Shown: positions 9,988-20,491, numbered from the stretch's first letter. The stretch is 64,000 bases of DNA from an uncultured Clostridia bacterium (GCA_947597925.1 CANQFA010000001.1:186001-250000); one strand, 5' to 3'. A program made the numbers and translations. Notes: generated by a model from the letters alone, not told the origin.

Positions 9988-10016
9988 TTGCCTTGTCGGG
10001 CAAAATCGGCTATAAT
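9988..10016 (+). promoter_or_regulatory. Sigma-70-type promoter upstream of cdaA
   Basis: TTGCCT-17-TATAAT. Confidence 0.7.
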
Positions 10017-10060
10017 GGAATATACGCCCGTGCGCCCGCACGGGAAAAAGGAGTCAGTCT

Positions 10061-10894
10061 ATGCGAGATCTTCAGACGGTCTGGGAGGGGATCGTATCCG
10101 TCTTCCGAAACCTTGAGTGGATCATGGCGGTGGAGCTCGTGCTCATGGCCGTCATCATCTATCTCGTTCTCCGCACCCTGTGGGAGAACAATGCGCGCCG
10201 CTTTATCTTCGCTTACATCGCCCTCATCGTGGGCATGGGTGCCATCACGCTCTTCTCCCCGCGCTTCAATGTCAATTCGTTTTTCCTCTTCTTCCTGCTC
10301 ATCTCCCTCTTCTTCCTCTTCCTCTTCAATGTGGAGATCAAGCGGAGCATCTGGAACACGGGAAGGCGGGCCTCCATGACCGCATCTACGGCGTCCAATG
10401 CCAAGATGACGGCCGTCGCCGCCCGTGCCGACGAGTATGTGAACAGCATCGTCAAGGCGGTGCAGAATATGTCCAAAAACGATGTGGGCGCCCTCATCGT
10501 CCTCTCCGACGGCAACCTGCCCAAGACGGTCGTGGAGAGCGGCGTCTCCCTCGATGCCCGCATCTCAAGCCAGCTCATCGAGGGCATCTTCATCCCGAAG
10601 GCCCCCCTGCACGACGGCGCCATGGTCATCTACGGAGACCATATCCAGGCGGCGGGGTGCTTCCTGCCCCTCAGCCAAAAGGACTTCCCGAAGGACTACG
10701 GGACCCGCCACCGCGCGGGCATCGGCATCACCGAAGTCGCCGATGTCTCCACCATCATCGTGTCCGAGGAGACGGGCATCGTGTCCGTGGTCAAGCGCGG
10801 CGAGATCACCCGCTATGTGGACTCCGAGGGCCTCAAGCGCTTTTTGAAGGAATACTACTGGAAAGAATTTAATGCGGAGGGCAAGAAGGCATGA
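10061..10894 (+). CDS. cdaA: Diadenylate cyclase CdaA
   Basis: N-terminal TM helices; DAC domain motifs PLHDGAMVI and GTRHRAGIGITE; VSEETG. Confidence 0.95.
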   Translation: MRDLQTVWEGIVSVFRNLEWIMAVELVLMAVIIYLVLRTLWENNARRFIFAYIALIVGMGAITLFSPRFNVNSFFLFFLLISLFFLFLFNVEIKRSIWNTGRRASMTASTASNAKMTAVAARADEYVNSIVKAVQNMSKNDVGALIVLSDGNLPKTVVESGVSLDARISSQLIEGIFIPKAPLHDGAMVIYGDHIQAAGCFLPLSQKDFPKDYGTRHRAGIGITEVADVSTIIVSEETGIVSVVKRGEITRYVDSEGLKRFLKEYYWKEFNAEGKKA

Positions 10895-11004
10895 AGTTCG
10901 TCGACTTTCTCAAAAAACTCTTTACGCGCAATATCCCCTTTAAGCTGCTTGCGCTCGTTCTCGCCGCACTCTGCGTGATCGTGATCCACGCATTTGCCGC
11001 ATGA
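10891..11004 (+). CDS. 37-aa single-TM micro-ORF in the usual position of cdaR (YbbR)
   Basis: MKFVDFLKKLFTRNIPFKLLALVLAALCVIVIHAFAA; ATGA overlaps with both cdaA and the downstream gene. Confidence 0.6.
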   Translation: MKFVDFLKKLFTRNIPFKLLALVLAALCVIVIHAFAA

Positions 11005-12122
11005 GAGGCGGCTGTCTCACGGTGCCCCGCGTCCTCCTTCCGCGGGCGGAGTTCGAGAGATGGGCAGTGCCCGCCGCGGATGCCTGTGACCGTGCGGCAT
11101 GGCAGCGGATCGGACAGGAGACGGGAGAGGCTCCCTCTGCCCTCCGCCTCATCGTGCCCGACGCCCTTGCCGAAGAGGAGGATTGCTTCCGCGAAGCGGG
11201 GGAGACCGCGTGGTACTATCTCGAGGAAAATATCCTCGAAAAGCTCAACCGCGGCTTTATCCTGACCGAGCGCATCATGGGCGGAGAGGTAAGGCGGGGG
11301 ATCCTGGCGACTTTTGACCTCGAGGACATCGGAGAGGGCAAGACGGTGAACCTGACCGAGGAGATCGACCCCGCTCTGCTTGAAAACGGGCTCGCCCTTC
11401 GCCGCGCCTCCGTGCTCGAGTTTCCGCACGCCGTCCTCCTCTACCGCGACAAGCACGACAAGATCATGAAAAATCTCATGAAGGAGGACCTCGAGGAGCT
11501 CTATCGCTTCGACCTCATGGAGGACGGAGGCAAGCTGCGCGGGTACTACCTTCCCGAGGATCTCTCGCTCGAGGTTGCGGCGGCGCTCGATTCGAGTCTC
11601 CGCACGCGGTTCGCCGTCCTCGAGGGCAACCAGTCGGTGGCGGCGGCAAAGGCATACTGGGAGGAGCTCAAGCCCTCTCTCACAGACGAGGAGCGTTACT
11701 ATCACCCCGCACGCTACATGCTCGCGGAGTTTACCAACCTGTACACCACCGAGATCTTCCCCGTCCATCGCCTCGTCACGGAAATAGACCGTGAGGCGCT
11801 CGCCTCCTTCCTCGCAAAGGAAGTGCGGGGCAAGCGGACGGGAAATCTCTTTTCCCTCGCGGGGGGAAGCCCCGCCGCCGTGCTGAAGGCAGATGCCGCC
11901 CTCTCGCGCTATCTGCGCGCAAACGGCGGGAGGGTCGCCTATCTCGAGAGCGAAGAGGAGCTCGCGGCCCGCGCGAAGGAGGAGGATTCCTTCGGTATCG
12001 TGCTGAAGCCCGTAGACCGAGAGGATCTCTTCGGTTTGGAGAAATTTCCGAAGAAGGCCTTTTCACTCGGGAAGGGGCGCAAGCGGTACTGCCTCGAGGG
12101 CAGGGAGATAAGTTATGATTAA
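11001..12122 (+). CDS. DUF1015 family protein
   Basis: ..FAVLEGNQSVAAAKAYWEELK..HPARYMLAEFTNLY..PVHRLV resembles DUF1015 conserved blocks. Confidence 0.75.
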   Translation: MRGGCLTVPRVLLPRAEFERWAVPAADACDRAAWQRIGQETGEAPSALRLIVPDALAEEEDCFREAGETAWYYLEENILEKLNRGFILTERIMGGEVRRGILATFDLEDIGEGKTVNLTEEIDPALLENGLALRRASVLEFPHAVLLYRDKHDKIMKNLMKEDLEELYRFDLMEDGGKLRGYYLPEDLSLEVAAALDSSLRTRFAVLEGNQSVAAAKAYWEELKPSLTDEERYYHPARYMLAEFTNLYTTEIFPVHRLVTEIDREALASFLAKEVRGKRTGNLFSLAGGSPAAVLKADAALSRYLRANGGRVAYLESEEELAARAKEEDSFGIVLKPVDREDLFGLEKFPKKAFSLGKGRKRYCLEGREISYD

Positions 12123-13434
12123 GGTCTGCAAATTCGGCGGGACGTCCATGGCGGACGGCACCACCCTCGCGCGCATCGGGAAAATAGTAGAGGCAGACCC
12201 CGCGCGGAAGTTTCTCGTGGTGTCCGCGCCCGGCAAGCGCTACAGCGGCGATTCCAAGGTGACCGATCTCCTCATCGAACTGCACCGAGAGCTCGAAGGA
12301 GGGGGGCATGTCGGGGAGATCTATGAAAAAATCGCCCGCCGCTTCCTCTCCATGGGCGAAGAGCTGGGCCTTAAGGGGGAGGTGGAAGCCCTCCTCGAGG
12401 AGACGAAGGAGGACATCCTCCGCGAAAAAAAGTATGACTTTACCCTCTCGCGCGGGGAGTACCTCGCGGGGAAGGTGGCCGCGCGCTATCTCGGCATTTC
12501 CTTTGTCGACGCCCGCGAAGTCATTCGGTTCGGCGAAAACGGCAGAGTGGACGCGGAGCGCACCTACGCCCTCCTCCGGAATGCCCTACAGGGGCTCGAG
12601 CGGGCGGTCATCGCGGGCTTCTACGGCGAAGATGCCGCGGGCAACGTGAAGATCTTTTCACGCGGCGGAAGCGATGTGACGGGCGCCATCGTGGCGCGGG
12701 CGGTGCATGCCGACCTCTATGAGAACTGGACGGACGTCTCGGGCTTTCTCGCCTGCGACCCCCGCATCGTGCCCTCGCCCGCAAGGATCCGCTCCCTCTC
12801 CTATAAGGAGCTGCGCGAGCTCTCCTACATGGGCGCCAATGTCCTGCACAGCGAGTCCATCTTTCCCGTGCGCGAGGCCGATATCCCCATCCGCATCCTG
12901 AATACCTTCCGTCCCGAAGACGAGGGGACGCTCATCCTTCCCGCGCCCGATGCCTCGGGCGCCCTCCGACCCGTCACGGGGATCGCGGGCAAGAAAAATT
13001 TTACCGTCATCTTCCTCGAGAAGTCCCTCATGAATGCGGAGATAGGCTTTGCCTACCGCGTGCTCGACGTCCTCTTCCGCCACGGCATCTCCTTCGAACA
13101 CATGCCCTCGGGCATTGATACCATGTCCTTTGTCATCGACAGCGAGGAGCTCTCGGGTGGTACGCTCGAGGAGGTGGAGCGGGAGATCGAGGAGGCAGTC
13201 CATCCCGACAAGATCTCCGTCTTTTCCGATGTCGCCCTCATCGCCGTCGTGGGACACGGCATGAGCCGCACGGTCGGCACGGCGGCCCGCCTCTTTTCCG
13301 CCATCGCCAATACGGGCGTCAACGTGCGCATGATCGATCAGGGCTCCTCCGAGCTCAATATCATCGTGGGTGTGGACAACATGCACTATGAGCGCACCGT
13401 GCGCGCCGTCTACGAGGAATTTTTCAAGAAATAA
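12115..13434 (+). CDS. lysC: Aspartate kinase
   Basis: KFGGTSMADG N-terminus, C-terminal tandem ACT domains. Confidence 0.93.
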   Translation: MIKVCKFGGTSMADGTTLARIGKIVEADPARKFLVVSAPGKRYSGDSKVTDLLIELHRELEGGGHVGEIYEKIARRFLSMGEELGLKGEVEALLEETKEDILREKKYDFTLSRGEYLAGKVAARYLGISFVDAREVIRFGENGRVDAERTYALLRNALQGLERAVIAGFYGEDAAGNVKIFSRGGSDVTGAIVARAVHADLYENWTDVSGFLACDPRIVPSPARIRSLSYKELRELSYMGANVLHSESIFPVREADIPIRILNTFRPEDEGTLILPAPDASGALRPVTGIAGKKNFTVIFLEKSLMNAEIGFAYRVLDVLFRHGISFEHMPSGIDTMSFVIDSEELSGGTLEEVEREIEEAVHPDKISVFSDVALIAVVGHGMSRTVGTAARLFSAIANTGVNVRMIDQGSSELNIIVGVDNMHYERTVRAVYEEFFKK

Positions 13435-13450
13435 CCACATGGGTATCAAA

Positions 13451-13478
13451 AAACGCCGCTTCGGAGAAGCGGCGTTTT
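13451..13478. terminator. Bidirectional intrinsic terminator
   Basis: ACGCCGCTTCGGAGAAGCGGCGTTTT with A/T flanks between convergent genes. Confidence 0.85.
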
Positions 13479-13479
13479 G

Positions 13480-14352
13480 TCATTTCACTTGAGTTTTTTT
13501 CTTTCGGAAGAGCTTTCGGAGGTCGGCGGCGAAGCGCCTGTGGTCTACGAGAATGCCGATGAGGAGGGAGAGCAGGGCGAGCAGGAGATACATGGGGATG
13601 GCGTACCAGAGGAGGGGCGTATACGGGCGGGTCCCGTCGCCGAGGAAGACGGGCGGCGTAAAGGCCTCGAGGACGGGCGTGACCCATTCGAACCCCTTGG
13701 GCGGGGCGGGATGCATCACCCAGCAGGGGTTGAGCGAATAGAGGGTCTCGAAGAGGGACCCCGTGCCTTTCCCCACGAGGCCGAGCGAGACGCAGATGAC
13801 GGCATTCATGAGGATGAGGATGAGGAGCCCGAAAAAGAAGAGGGGCACGAAGGCAAAGCGCCTGTACGAGAGCTCGGTGAGTCCCCACAGGGCGGGCAGG
13901 ATGGAGGTCGTGATGAGGAGCACGTGGCAGACATAGAAGCGGAGCACCTCCCACGAGAAGACATCTTGCCCCGAAAACCAGAAGGGGACGACGACGGCGA
14001 GCAGGGGTCCCGCCGTGCCGACATAGACGAGGGCGTCGCGCAGGGCGCCCTTTCCGAAGAAGAAGATGAAGGGAGAGAGGAGGATGAGGCTCGCGCAGAC
14101 ATTGTAGCAGGTATTCTGATAGGTAAAGCCCTGCCCATAGAGATGGGGCCAGACGAAGGATTTGAGGAGATGCTGCTCGATATTGAGGAGCATGAGGACG
14201 AGGAGGACTGCCTTTTTCGTGCGCGCGGAGCGCTTGCGGAAGAGGAAGTAGATCCCGACGACAAACCCCGCCGAAAGGAGCAGGCAGACGAAATAGGGCA
14301 GGGACAGAAAGTTCAGTTTCAAAAGTGCCTCCGAGGGGGTACCTTCGGACAT
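13480..14352 (-). CDS. YwaF/TIGR02206-like integral membrane protein
   Basis: Multiple TM; FVWPHLYGQGFTYQNTCYNVCASLILLSPFIFFF; start MSEGTPSEALL at 14352 (or 14382). Confidence 0.6.
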   Translation of the reverse strand: MSEGTPSEALLKLNFLSLPYFVCLLLSAGFVVGIYFLFRKRSARTKKAVLLVLMLLNIEQHLLKSFVWPHLYGQGFTYQNTCYNVCASLILLSPFIFFFGKGALRDALVYVGTAGPLLAVVVPFWFSGQDVFSWEVLRFYVCHVLLITTSILPALWGLTELSYRRFAFVPLFFFGLLILILMNAVICVSLGLVGKGTGSLFETLYSLNPCWVMHPAPPKGFEWVTPVLEAFTPPVFLGDGTRPYTPLLWYAIPMYLLLALLSLLIGILVDHRRFAADLRKLFRKKKTQVK

Positions 14353-14431
14353 GGTACCGCCAAAAAACGTGTGTAGTTTCATTATAACGAAAGGGCGCGC
14401 AAAAGTCAACCGCTTTGCACGCCCTTTTTCT

Positions 14432-14973
14432 TTACTTGAGGAGGGTAAAGGTCTTTTCGAGTGGTTTTCGCTTCTTTTCGCGCACGGGGTAGTCCTCGGC
14501 GGGATAGCCGAGGGCGACGACCTCGGGGATGATGACCTCTTTTCCGAGCCCCAGCAGGGTGCGGAGGGCCTCTTCGTCCCGCCAGCCGAGGATGCACGAC
14601 CCCACGCCCGCGCTCTCCGCCGCGAGGACGAGGTGGGCGGTGAGGATGCCGAGGTCATTCTTTACGAACTCATTTTCCCGCAGCACTTCGCCCGCCCGCA
14701 TGATCCCGCCGCTCTTGTCCGAGGCGACGACGATGAGCGCCGAGGCGCGGGAGACGAACTTATTCATGCCCATCCTTTGGAGTGTCTTTGCAACCTCCGC
14801 ACGCCTCTCGCCCATGACGGCGACGAGCTGCCACGGCTGGGCATTCATGGCGGAGGGGGCGAGGAGCGCCACGCGGCAGATCTCGCTTATGACCTCTTCG
14901 GGCACTACCATGTCCGAAAACTCCCTGCAGCCTGCCGCTTTAAGTACAGAGTTTCAAGTTCCTTTAAGTCCAT
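14432..14973 (-). pseudogene. Nitroreductase-family protein, reading frame interrupted by a 1-nt shift near its N-terminus
   Basis: MDLKELETLYLKRQAAGSF (strong AGGAG SD, start 14973), then -1 frame ..SDMVVPEEVISEICRVALLAPSAMNAQPWQ.. Confidence 0.7.
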
Positions 14974-14999
14974 ATCGATCTCCTTTTCGGAAAAATTTT

Positions 15000-15782
15000 T
15001 CAGTAGCCGAGCTCGGCGAGCTCCTCGGCGAGGGCAAGGTAGAACCGCTTGACCTGCTCCCGCTTCTTCTTTTTGAGACTGTAGCCTATCATCTCGGAGT
15101 GGGAGAGGGAGCCGTCGATGCAGTCGCCGAGATAGGTGCCGAACTTTGCCGATTCCGCGGCGACGAGACCGTCGGATGGCCGCTTGTCGCACCGCCGCGT
15201 AAAGGCAAGGGGAATGCTCATCAGGAAGTCATCCCGCTTGCGGTGCATGGTGGCGGAGTAGCTGCGGCAGTATACTCCCTCGGGCATGGTGAGGCTGTCG
15301 AGCTCCTCATTGGGGGAGAGACGGAGCTGGCGGCAGACGGTGAGGGCGTCGGGATGCCTGTCGCCGAAGATGCGGTACCACACATTGACGAAGAAGGCGA
15401 CGATGGCGCGGATGGGCCGCCACAGTCCGTAGAGGAGGGTGGCCGCCCCTGCCCCGCGGTGGGGCGTGGAGAGGGTGGTGAGGGAGGCGACATGCGCCCG
15501 TATCTCCTCGTCGTGCATGAGGAGGTACTTCGCGTCGAGCCCGCCCTTTGAGTGCGCGAAGAGGTTTACTTTTTCCGCCCCCGTCTTCGCGAGGACATCG
15601 AGAATGCCCTCCCGCAGCATGGCGGCATTGGTCTCTATGGAGCCGAATCCGTCGGTGTCGGGGCAGAAGACGGTGTTGCCCGCCTCGGCGAGTGCCGTGC
15701 CGAGCTTGCCGAATGCCTTCACGACGCCGATATTTTTGACCGCGACCCCGTGGATGAGCAAGATGGGATATTTCGTAGGCAT
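15000..15782 (-). CDS. Alpha/beta-hydrolase, triacylglycerol lipase-like
   Basis: PILLIHGVAVKNIG, nucleophile elbow AHSKGG. Confidence 0.8.
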   Translation of the reverse strand: MPTKYPILLIHGVAVKNIGVVKAFGKLGTALAEAGNTVFCPDTDGFGSIETNAAMLREGILDVLAKTGAEKVNLFAHSKGGLDAKYLLMHDEEIRAHVASLTTLSTPHRGAGAATLLYGLWRPIRAIVAFFVNVWYRIFGDRHPDALTVCRQLRLSPNEELDSLTMPEGVYCRSYSATMHRKRDDFLMSIPLAFTRRCDKRPSDGLVAAESAKFGTYLGDCIDGSLSHSEMIGYSLKKKKREQVKRFYLALAEELAELGY

Positions 15783-15798
15783 AGTTTCACCGAAAAAT

Positions 15799-15824
15799 CC
15801 CCTCGGGCAGAGATACCCGAGGGG
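15799..15824 (-). terminator. Intrinsic terminator 3' of tkt
   Basis: CCCCTCGGG-N8-CCCGAGGGG then GATTTTT on the minus strand. Confidence 0.8.
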
Positions 15825-15831
15825 AAGGGGT

Positions 15832-17817
15832 TTACTTTCCGAGGCTTTCCTTTGCCGCGCGGACGACGTTTTCCGCCGTGAAGCCGAACTTCTCGAAGAG
15901 GGCGGCGGCGGGGGCGCTCGCGCCGAAAGTCGTCATGGTGACGAGGCGGCCCTGCTCGCCCGCATAGCGGTACCAGCTGTAGGGGGAACCCGCCTCCACG
16001 CACACGCGCGCCTTGACGGCGGAGGGGAGCACCTGCTCGCGGTACTCTCTCGGCTGCTTTTCAAATTCTTCCATGCAGGGCATGGACACGACGCGGGCCT
16101 TGATGCCCTCTTTCTCGAGCTCGGCCTTTGCCGCGACGCAGAGCGCCACTTCGGAGCCGCTCGCGAGGAGCAGGACATCGGGCGTACCCTCGCTGTCTTC
16201 GAGGATATATCCGCCCTTCATGGCCTCGTCGCCGCTTCCCGCATATTGCGACAGGGCCTGCCGCGAGAGGACGAGCGCCGTGGGAGAGGTGCCCGTGAGG
16301 GCGGACTTCCAGGCGGCGACGGTCTCCCTGCCGTCTGCGGGACGGAAGACCTTCATGCCGGGGATGGAGCGCAGGGCGATGAGCTGTTCCACGGGCTCGT
16401 GGGTGGGTCCGTCCTCGCCCACGCCGATGGAGTCGTGCGTCAGGATATAGATCACGGGGAGCTGCATGAGCGCGGAGAGGCGCATGGCATGCTTGCAATA
16501 GTCGGAGAAGATGAAGAAGGTCGCGCAGTAGGCGCGGATGCCGCCGTGCAGCTGCATGCCGTTTGCGATCGCCGCCATGGCATGTTCACGGATGCCGAAG
16601 TGGATATTTCTTCCGCCGTAATTTTTGGACGAGAAGTCCCCGTAGGAGAGGGTCTCCGTATCCTTCATGGCGGAGAGGTTGGAGGGCGCGAGGTCGGCCG
16701 ATCCGCCCATGAGAGAGGGAAGGGAGGCGGCGACGGCCTGCAGGACGGCGCTCGAGGTCTGGCGGGTCGCCATGGGCTTTTCGAACTTCAGCGCGTCGAG
16801 GAAGTCGAGCGCGGGAAGTTCGCCCTGCATGACGCTCCTGTACTCCGCCGCGAGTTCGGGGTAGGCCTTTTCATAGGCCGCGAACATCTTCTTCCATGCC
16901 CGCTCGAGCTTTGCGCCCCGCTTGCCCGCCTGTGCGGTATGGCGGAGGACCTCCGCGGGCACTTCGAAGGGCGCCTCCGTCCAGCCGAGCGCCTCCTTCG
17001 TCTTTTGGAGATTTTCCGCGCCGAGAGGGGCGCCGTGGCACTTTTCGCTGCCCTCGAGGGGGGAGCCGAAGCCGATCTTCGTCTTGCAGATGATGAGGGA
17101 GGGCCGCTTGGTCTCCCTGCGCGCCTTGCGGAGGGCGCTCGCGAGCAGGGTGACGGCGTCGGGATGTTCCACGAAGTCCACCTTCAGCACCTGCCAGTTC
17201 TGTGCACGGAAGCGGGCAGCGACATCTTCCCGGAAGGTGACGTCGGTATCGCCCTCGATGGTGATATCGTTGTCGTCGTAGAGGACGATGAGCTTGCCGA
17301 GTTCATTTGCCCCCGCGAAGGAGCATGCCTCATAGGAGATGCCCTCCTCGAGACAGCCGTCGCCGCAGAGCGCATAGGTATAGTGGTCGACGACGGGGAA
17401 GCCCTCGCGGTTATATCGGGCGGCGAGATGGGCCTCCGCGACCGCCATGCCCACCGCATTGGCAATGCCCTGCCCGAGGGGCCCGGTGGTCGTCTCAATG
17501 CCCACCGTGTGGCCGTATTCGGGGTGGCCGGGCGTCTTGCTGCCGAGCTGACGGAAGTTCATGAGGTCTTCCTTGGTGAGCCCGAAGCCATAGAGATGGA
17601 GGAGGGCATAGTTGAGCATGGAGCCGTGCCCCGCGGAGAGGATGAAGCGGTCGCGGTCCTCCCACTTCGGATCGGCCCCATTGAACTTCAGGAAGAACTG
17701 CCACAGCGTGTAGGCAATGGGCGCGGCGCCGAGGGGAAGCCCCGGGTGGCCCGAATTTGCCCTTTGGATGGCCTCCGCCGATAGAATGCGGATGGCATTG
17801 ATGGTCGTATTGCTCAT
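15832..17817 (-). CDS. tkt: Transketolase
   Basis: [48 protein letters not shown]. Confidence 0.97.
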   Translation of the reverse strand: MSNTTINAIRILSAEAIQRANSGHPGLPLGAAPIAYTLWQFFLKFNGADPKWEDRDRFILSAGHGSMLNYALLHLYGFGLTKEDLMNFRQLGSKTPGHPEYGHTVGIETTTGPLGQGIANAVGMAVAEAHLAARYNREGFPVVDHYTYALCGDGCLEEGISYEACSFAGANELGKLIVLYDDNDITIEGDTDVTFREDVAARFRAQNWQVLKVDFVEHPDAVTLLASALRKARRETKRPSLIICKTKIGFGSPLEGSEKCHGAPLGAENLQKTKEALGWTEAPFEVPAEVLRHTAQAGKRGAKLERAWKKMFAAYEKAYPELAAEYRSVMQGELPALDFLDALKFEKPMATRQTSSAVLQAVAASLPSLMGGSADLAPSNLSAMKDTETLSYGDFSSKNYGGRNIHFGIREHAMAAIANGMQLHGGIRAYCATFFIFSDYCKHAMRLSALMQLPVIYILTHDSIGVGEDGPTHEPVEQLIALRSIPGMKVFRPADGRETVAAWKSALTGTSPTALVLSRQALSQYAGSGDEAMKGGYILEDSEGTPDVLLLASGSEVALCVAAKAELEKEGIKARVVSMPCMEEFEKQPREYREQVLPSAVKARVCVEAGSPYSWYRYAGEQGRLVTMTTFGASAPAAALFEKFGFTAENVVRAAKESLGK

Positions 17818-17868
17818 CGTTGACTCCTTGTAAGATTTTTGTATGATCGCGGCGGGATGCCGCAGGTC

Positions 17869-19335
17869 TCAGAGAAGGGGAGAGATGTCGAGCATGGGGT
17901 ATGCCTGCAGAAAGGAGGCAAGCCATGCGAGCATCTTGCGGGTGCCGCCCGAGGAGTTGCTCTCGGCATTGACGGGGAGAATGGGCTCATGCAGGCTCAT
18001 GCGGACGAGCATCCAGCCGTCCCCCGCCTCCTCGGAAAAGTTGATGCGTACGCCCTCGACCCCGGGCGCGAGGGAGAGCCCCGCGGAGGTCTTCACGCGC
18101 TCTGCGAGGTCGCGGAGGATGTCCTCCCCCGCCTTTTTGAAGTCGCACCCGTCGCGGAAGCGGAGGCGCACCTCGGCCGCTTCGGCGGGCTCGGGAAGGT
18201 CGGCAATGAGCGCGGAGAGGTCGCCGCAGAGCGCCATGGCGATGAGCAGGCGCACCACGAGATAGGCGCCGTCGTCGAGATAGTCGTTCTCTTTCAGGGC
18301 AGCATGTCCGCTTGTCTCGATCGCGAGCGGTGCGGAGAGGCCCTCTTCCTCGAGCCTCTTTGCCTCGTTGATGACGTTTTTATATCCCCTGCGGAAGCGG
18401 TGATGGACGCCGCCGTGCGCCGTGATAAAGGCGGTGAGCCCGTCGCTCGTCACCGAGTCGGTCACGATGTGCGCGCCGGGGGTCTCCCTGAGGAGGATGG
18501 CGGAGATGAGGGCGATGAGGCGGTTGCGGTTGATCTCCTCCCCGTCGGAGGCGACGATGGCGGCGCGGTCGACGTCGGTATCGAAGATGATCCCGAGGTC
18601 GGCATGGTGCATTTTCACCGCATCGGAAATGGACTTCATGGCTGTCGCATTCTCCGGATTGGGGATATGGTGTGAGAAAAAGCCGTCGGGCTCGAGGAAT
18701 TGCGACCCCGCCGTGTCCGCGCCGAGAGGGGCGAGGACGAGGTCTGCGAAAAATCCGCCCGCACCGCCGCCCGCGTCGACGAGGATATGCTTGCCCGCGA
18801 GAGGGTGCTCCCTTCCCGTCGCCTTGCGGACGAGAGCGACGAGCCCCGCGGCATAGGTCCCGAGAAAGCTCCTCTTTTCCACCTTGCCGTCTCCCTCGGG
18901 GAAGACGCCGAGCGAGGCGATCTTTAAGATCTCCTCGACATCCTGTCCCTCCGCACCGCCCGAGGGGAGGAAGAACTTGAGTCCGTTTTTCTCCTTGGGA
19001 AGGTGGCTCGCAGTGATCATGATGGAGGCATCGGCGCCGAAATCTCCCTTGAGAAGCGCATACATGGAGGGCGTGGAGGAGAGCCCCGTGAGGATGACAT
19101 TCGCCCCGCACGAGGAGAGCCCATAGGCGGCCGCACAGGAGAGGATCTCGGCCGTGAGGCGGGAGTCGTGCCCCACCGCGATCGTGGGATTGGGGTTGCC
19201 CGTCCGCGCGGTCACAAAGACGACAAAGGCGGAGGCGATGGCGCGCACCGCTTCTTCGGTGAGGTCGACTTCTTCGGGCCCGCCGAGTGCCGTACCCCGC
19301 ACATCGGTCCCGTTTCTGAGTTTGGTAAGGTCCAT
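17869..19335 (-). CDS. Phosphomannomutase/phosphoglucomutase family
   Basis: NGTDVRGTALGG, TASHLPKEKNGLKF phosphoserine loop, DTDVDRAAIV metal loop. Confidence 0.85.
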   Translation of the reverse strand: MDLTKLRNGTDVRGTALGGPEEVDLTEEAVRAIASAFVVFVTARTGNPNPTIAVGHDSRLTAEILSCAAAYGLSSCGANVILTGLSSTPSMYALLKGDFGADASIMITASHLPKEKNGLKFFLPSGGAEGQDVEEILKIASLGVFPEGDGKVEKRSFLGTYAAGLVALVRKATGREHPLAGKHILVDAGGGAGGFFADLVLAPLGADTAGSQFLEPDGFFSHHIPNPENATAMKSISDAVKMHHADLGIIFDTDVDRAAIVASDGEEINRNRLIALISAILLRETPGAHIVTDSVTSDGLTAFITAHGGVHHRFRRGYKNVINEAKRLEEEGLSAPLAIETSGHAALKENDYLDDGAYLVVRLLIAMALCGDLSALIADLPEPAEAAEVRLRFRDGCDFKKAGEDILRDLAERVKTSAGLSLAPGVEGVRINFSEEAGDGWMLVRMSLHEPILPVNAESNSSGGTRKMLAWLASFLQAYPMLDISPLL

Positions 19336-19508
19336 TGGCGTTCCTCCTGCACCGTGCATGTTTTTTCATCTACCATTATACAAGGAAACGGTCCGTTTTT
19401 CAACCGATTTCACAAAAAAAAGGAAAATACCCGAAAAAAAACCGCAAACAGTTGCGCCCGAACCGAAAATGTGATATAATCGTGATATTCCCAAGAGGGG
19501 GGCCTTTC

Positions 19509-20411
19509 ATGGACAAACCCTGCAAGTTTACACTATCCACCGATTCGACGTGCGACCTCTACCGCGACTTTCTCGTGGAGCACGACATCAAGTGCGCGCG
19601 CCATACCTTTACGGTGGAGAAAGACGGGAAACTCGAGGAACGCATCGACGACTTCGCCTCTTACGCGGAGTATGTCTCCTTTTACAATGAACTGCGGGCG
19701 GGCGCCTTTTCGCATACCTCCATGCTCAACTATGGGACGCACTATGCCCATTTCCTCTCCCTCGCAAAGGAAGGCGCCGAGGACGTGGTGCACTTTACCA
19801 TCTCTTCGGGCCTCTCCCCCACAAAGGACGTGGCGGCGAAGGCGGCGGCGGATGTCAAGGCACTCTTTCCCAAATTCCGCGTGCTCGTCGTGGATCCCCT
19901 GACTGCGACGATCGGACAGGGCGCCCTCGTCATGATCGCCCTCAAGTGCCGCGACGAGGGGTGGGACGCCGACAGGACCTATGAATATGTCAATGGTTTC
20001 CGCCTGCATATCCAGCACTTTATCATTGCGAGCGACTTGGGGTATCTCCGCAAGGGCGGAAGGATAGGCGCCGTCTCGGCGGCGGTGGGGGGCATCCTCG
20101 GTATCAAGCCCGTGATCTCCTTTGACAACAGCGGAAAGCTCTTCCTCCTCGACAAGGTACGCGGCACCAAAAAGGCGATCTCCTATATCAAGCGCAAGCT
20201 CGAAAAGGAGGGTCCCGACCCCGACTATAACTATCTCTTCATCATCCACACGGACAATGAAGCCCCCTCCAACGAGCTCGCCCAATATGTGCGCGACAAC
20301 TTCGGATTCGAACCGCATATCTCCATCATGGGCCCCGTGATAGGCTCCCACGTCGGTCCCGACGCCTTTGCCCTCGGCTATGTCTCCAAGAGCCTGAGAA
20401 ACGAATTCTGA
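19509..20411 (+). CDS. DegV family fatty-acid-binding protein
   Basis: FTLSTDSTCDL, FHTSMLNYG/FTISSGLSPT, DLGYLRKGGRIG. Confidence 0.93.
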   Translation: MDKPCKFTLSTDSTCDLYRDFLVEHDIKCARHTFTVEKDGKLEERIDDFASYAEYVSFYNELRAGAFSHTSMLNYGTHYAHFLSLAKEGAEDVVHFTISSGLSPTKDVAAKAAADVKALFPKFRVLVVDPLTATIGQGALVMIALKCRDEGWDADRTYEYVNGFRLHIQHFIIASDLGYLRKGGRIGAVSAAVGGILGIKPVISFDNSGKLFLLDKVRGTKKAISYIKRKLEKEGPDPDYNYLFIIHTDNEAPSNELAQYVRDNFGFEPHISIMGPVIGSHVGPDAFALGYVSKSLRNEF

Positions 20412-20444
20412 ACCCTCCACCTCGGACATGGTACCCACAAAAAA

Positions 20445-20469
20445 TCCCGCAGCTCTGAACTGCGGGATT
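20445..20469. terminator. Bidirectional intrinsic terminator
   Basis: ATCCCGCAGCTCTGAACTGCGGGAT with A6/T5 flanks. Confidence 0.85.
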
Positions 20470-20491
20470 TTTCAGTGGGAAATTTTTCAGC

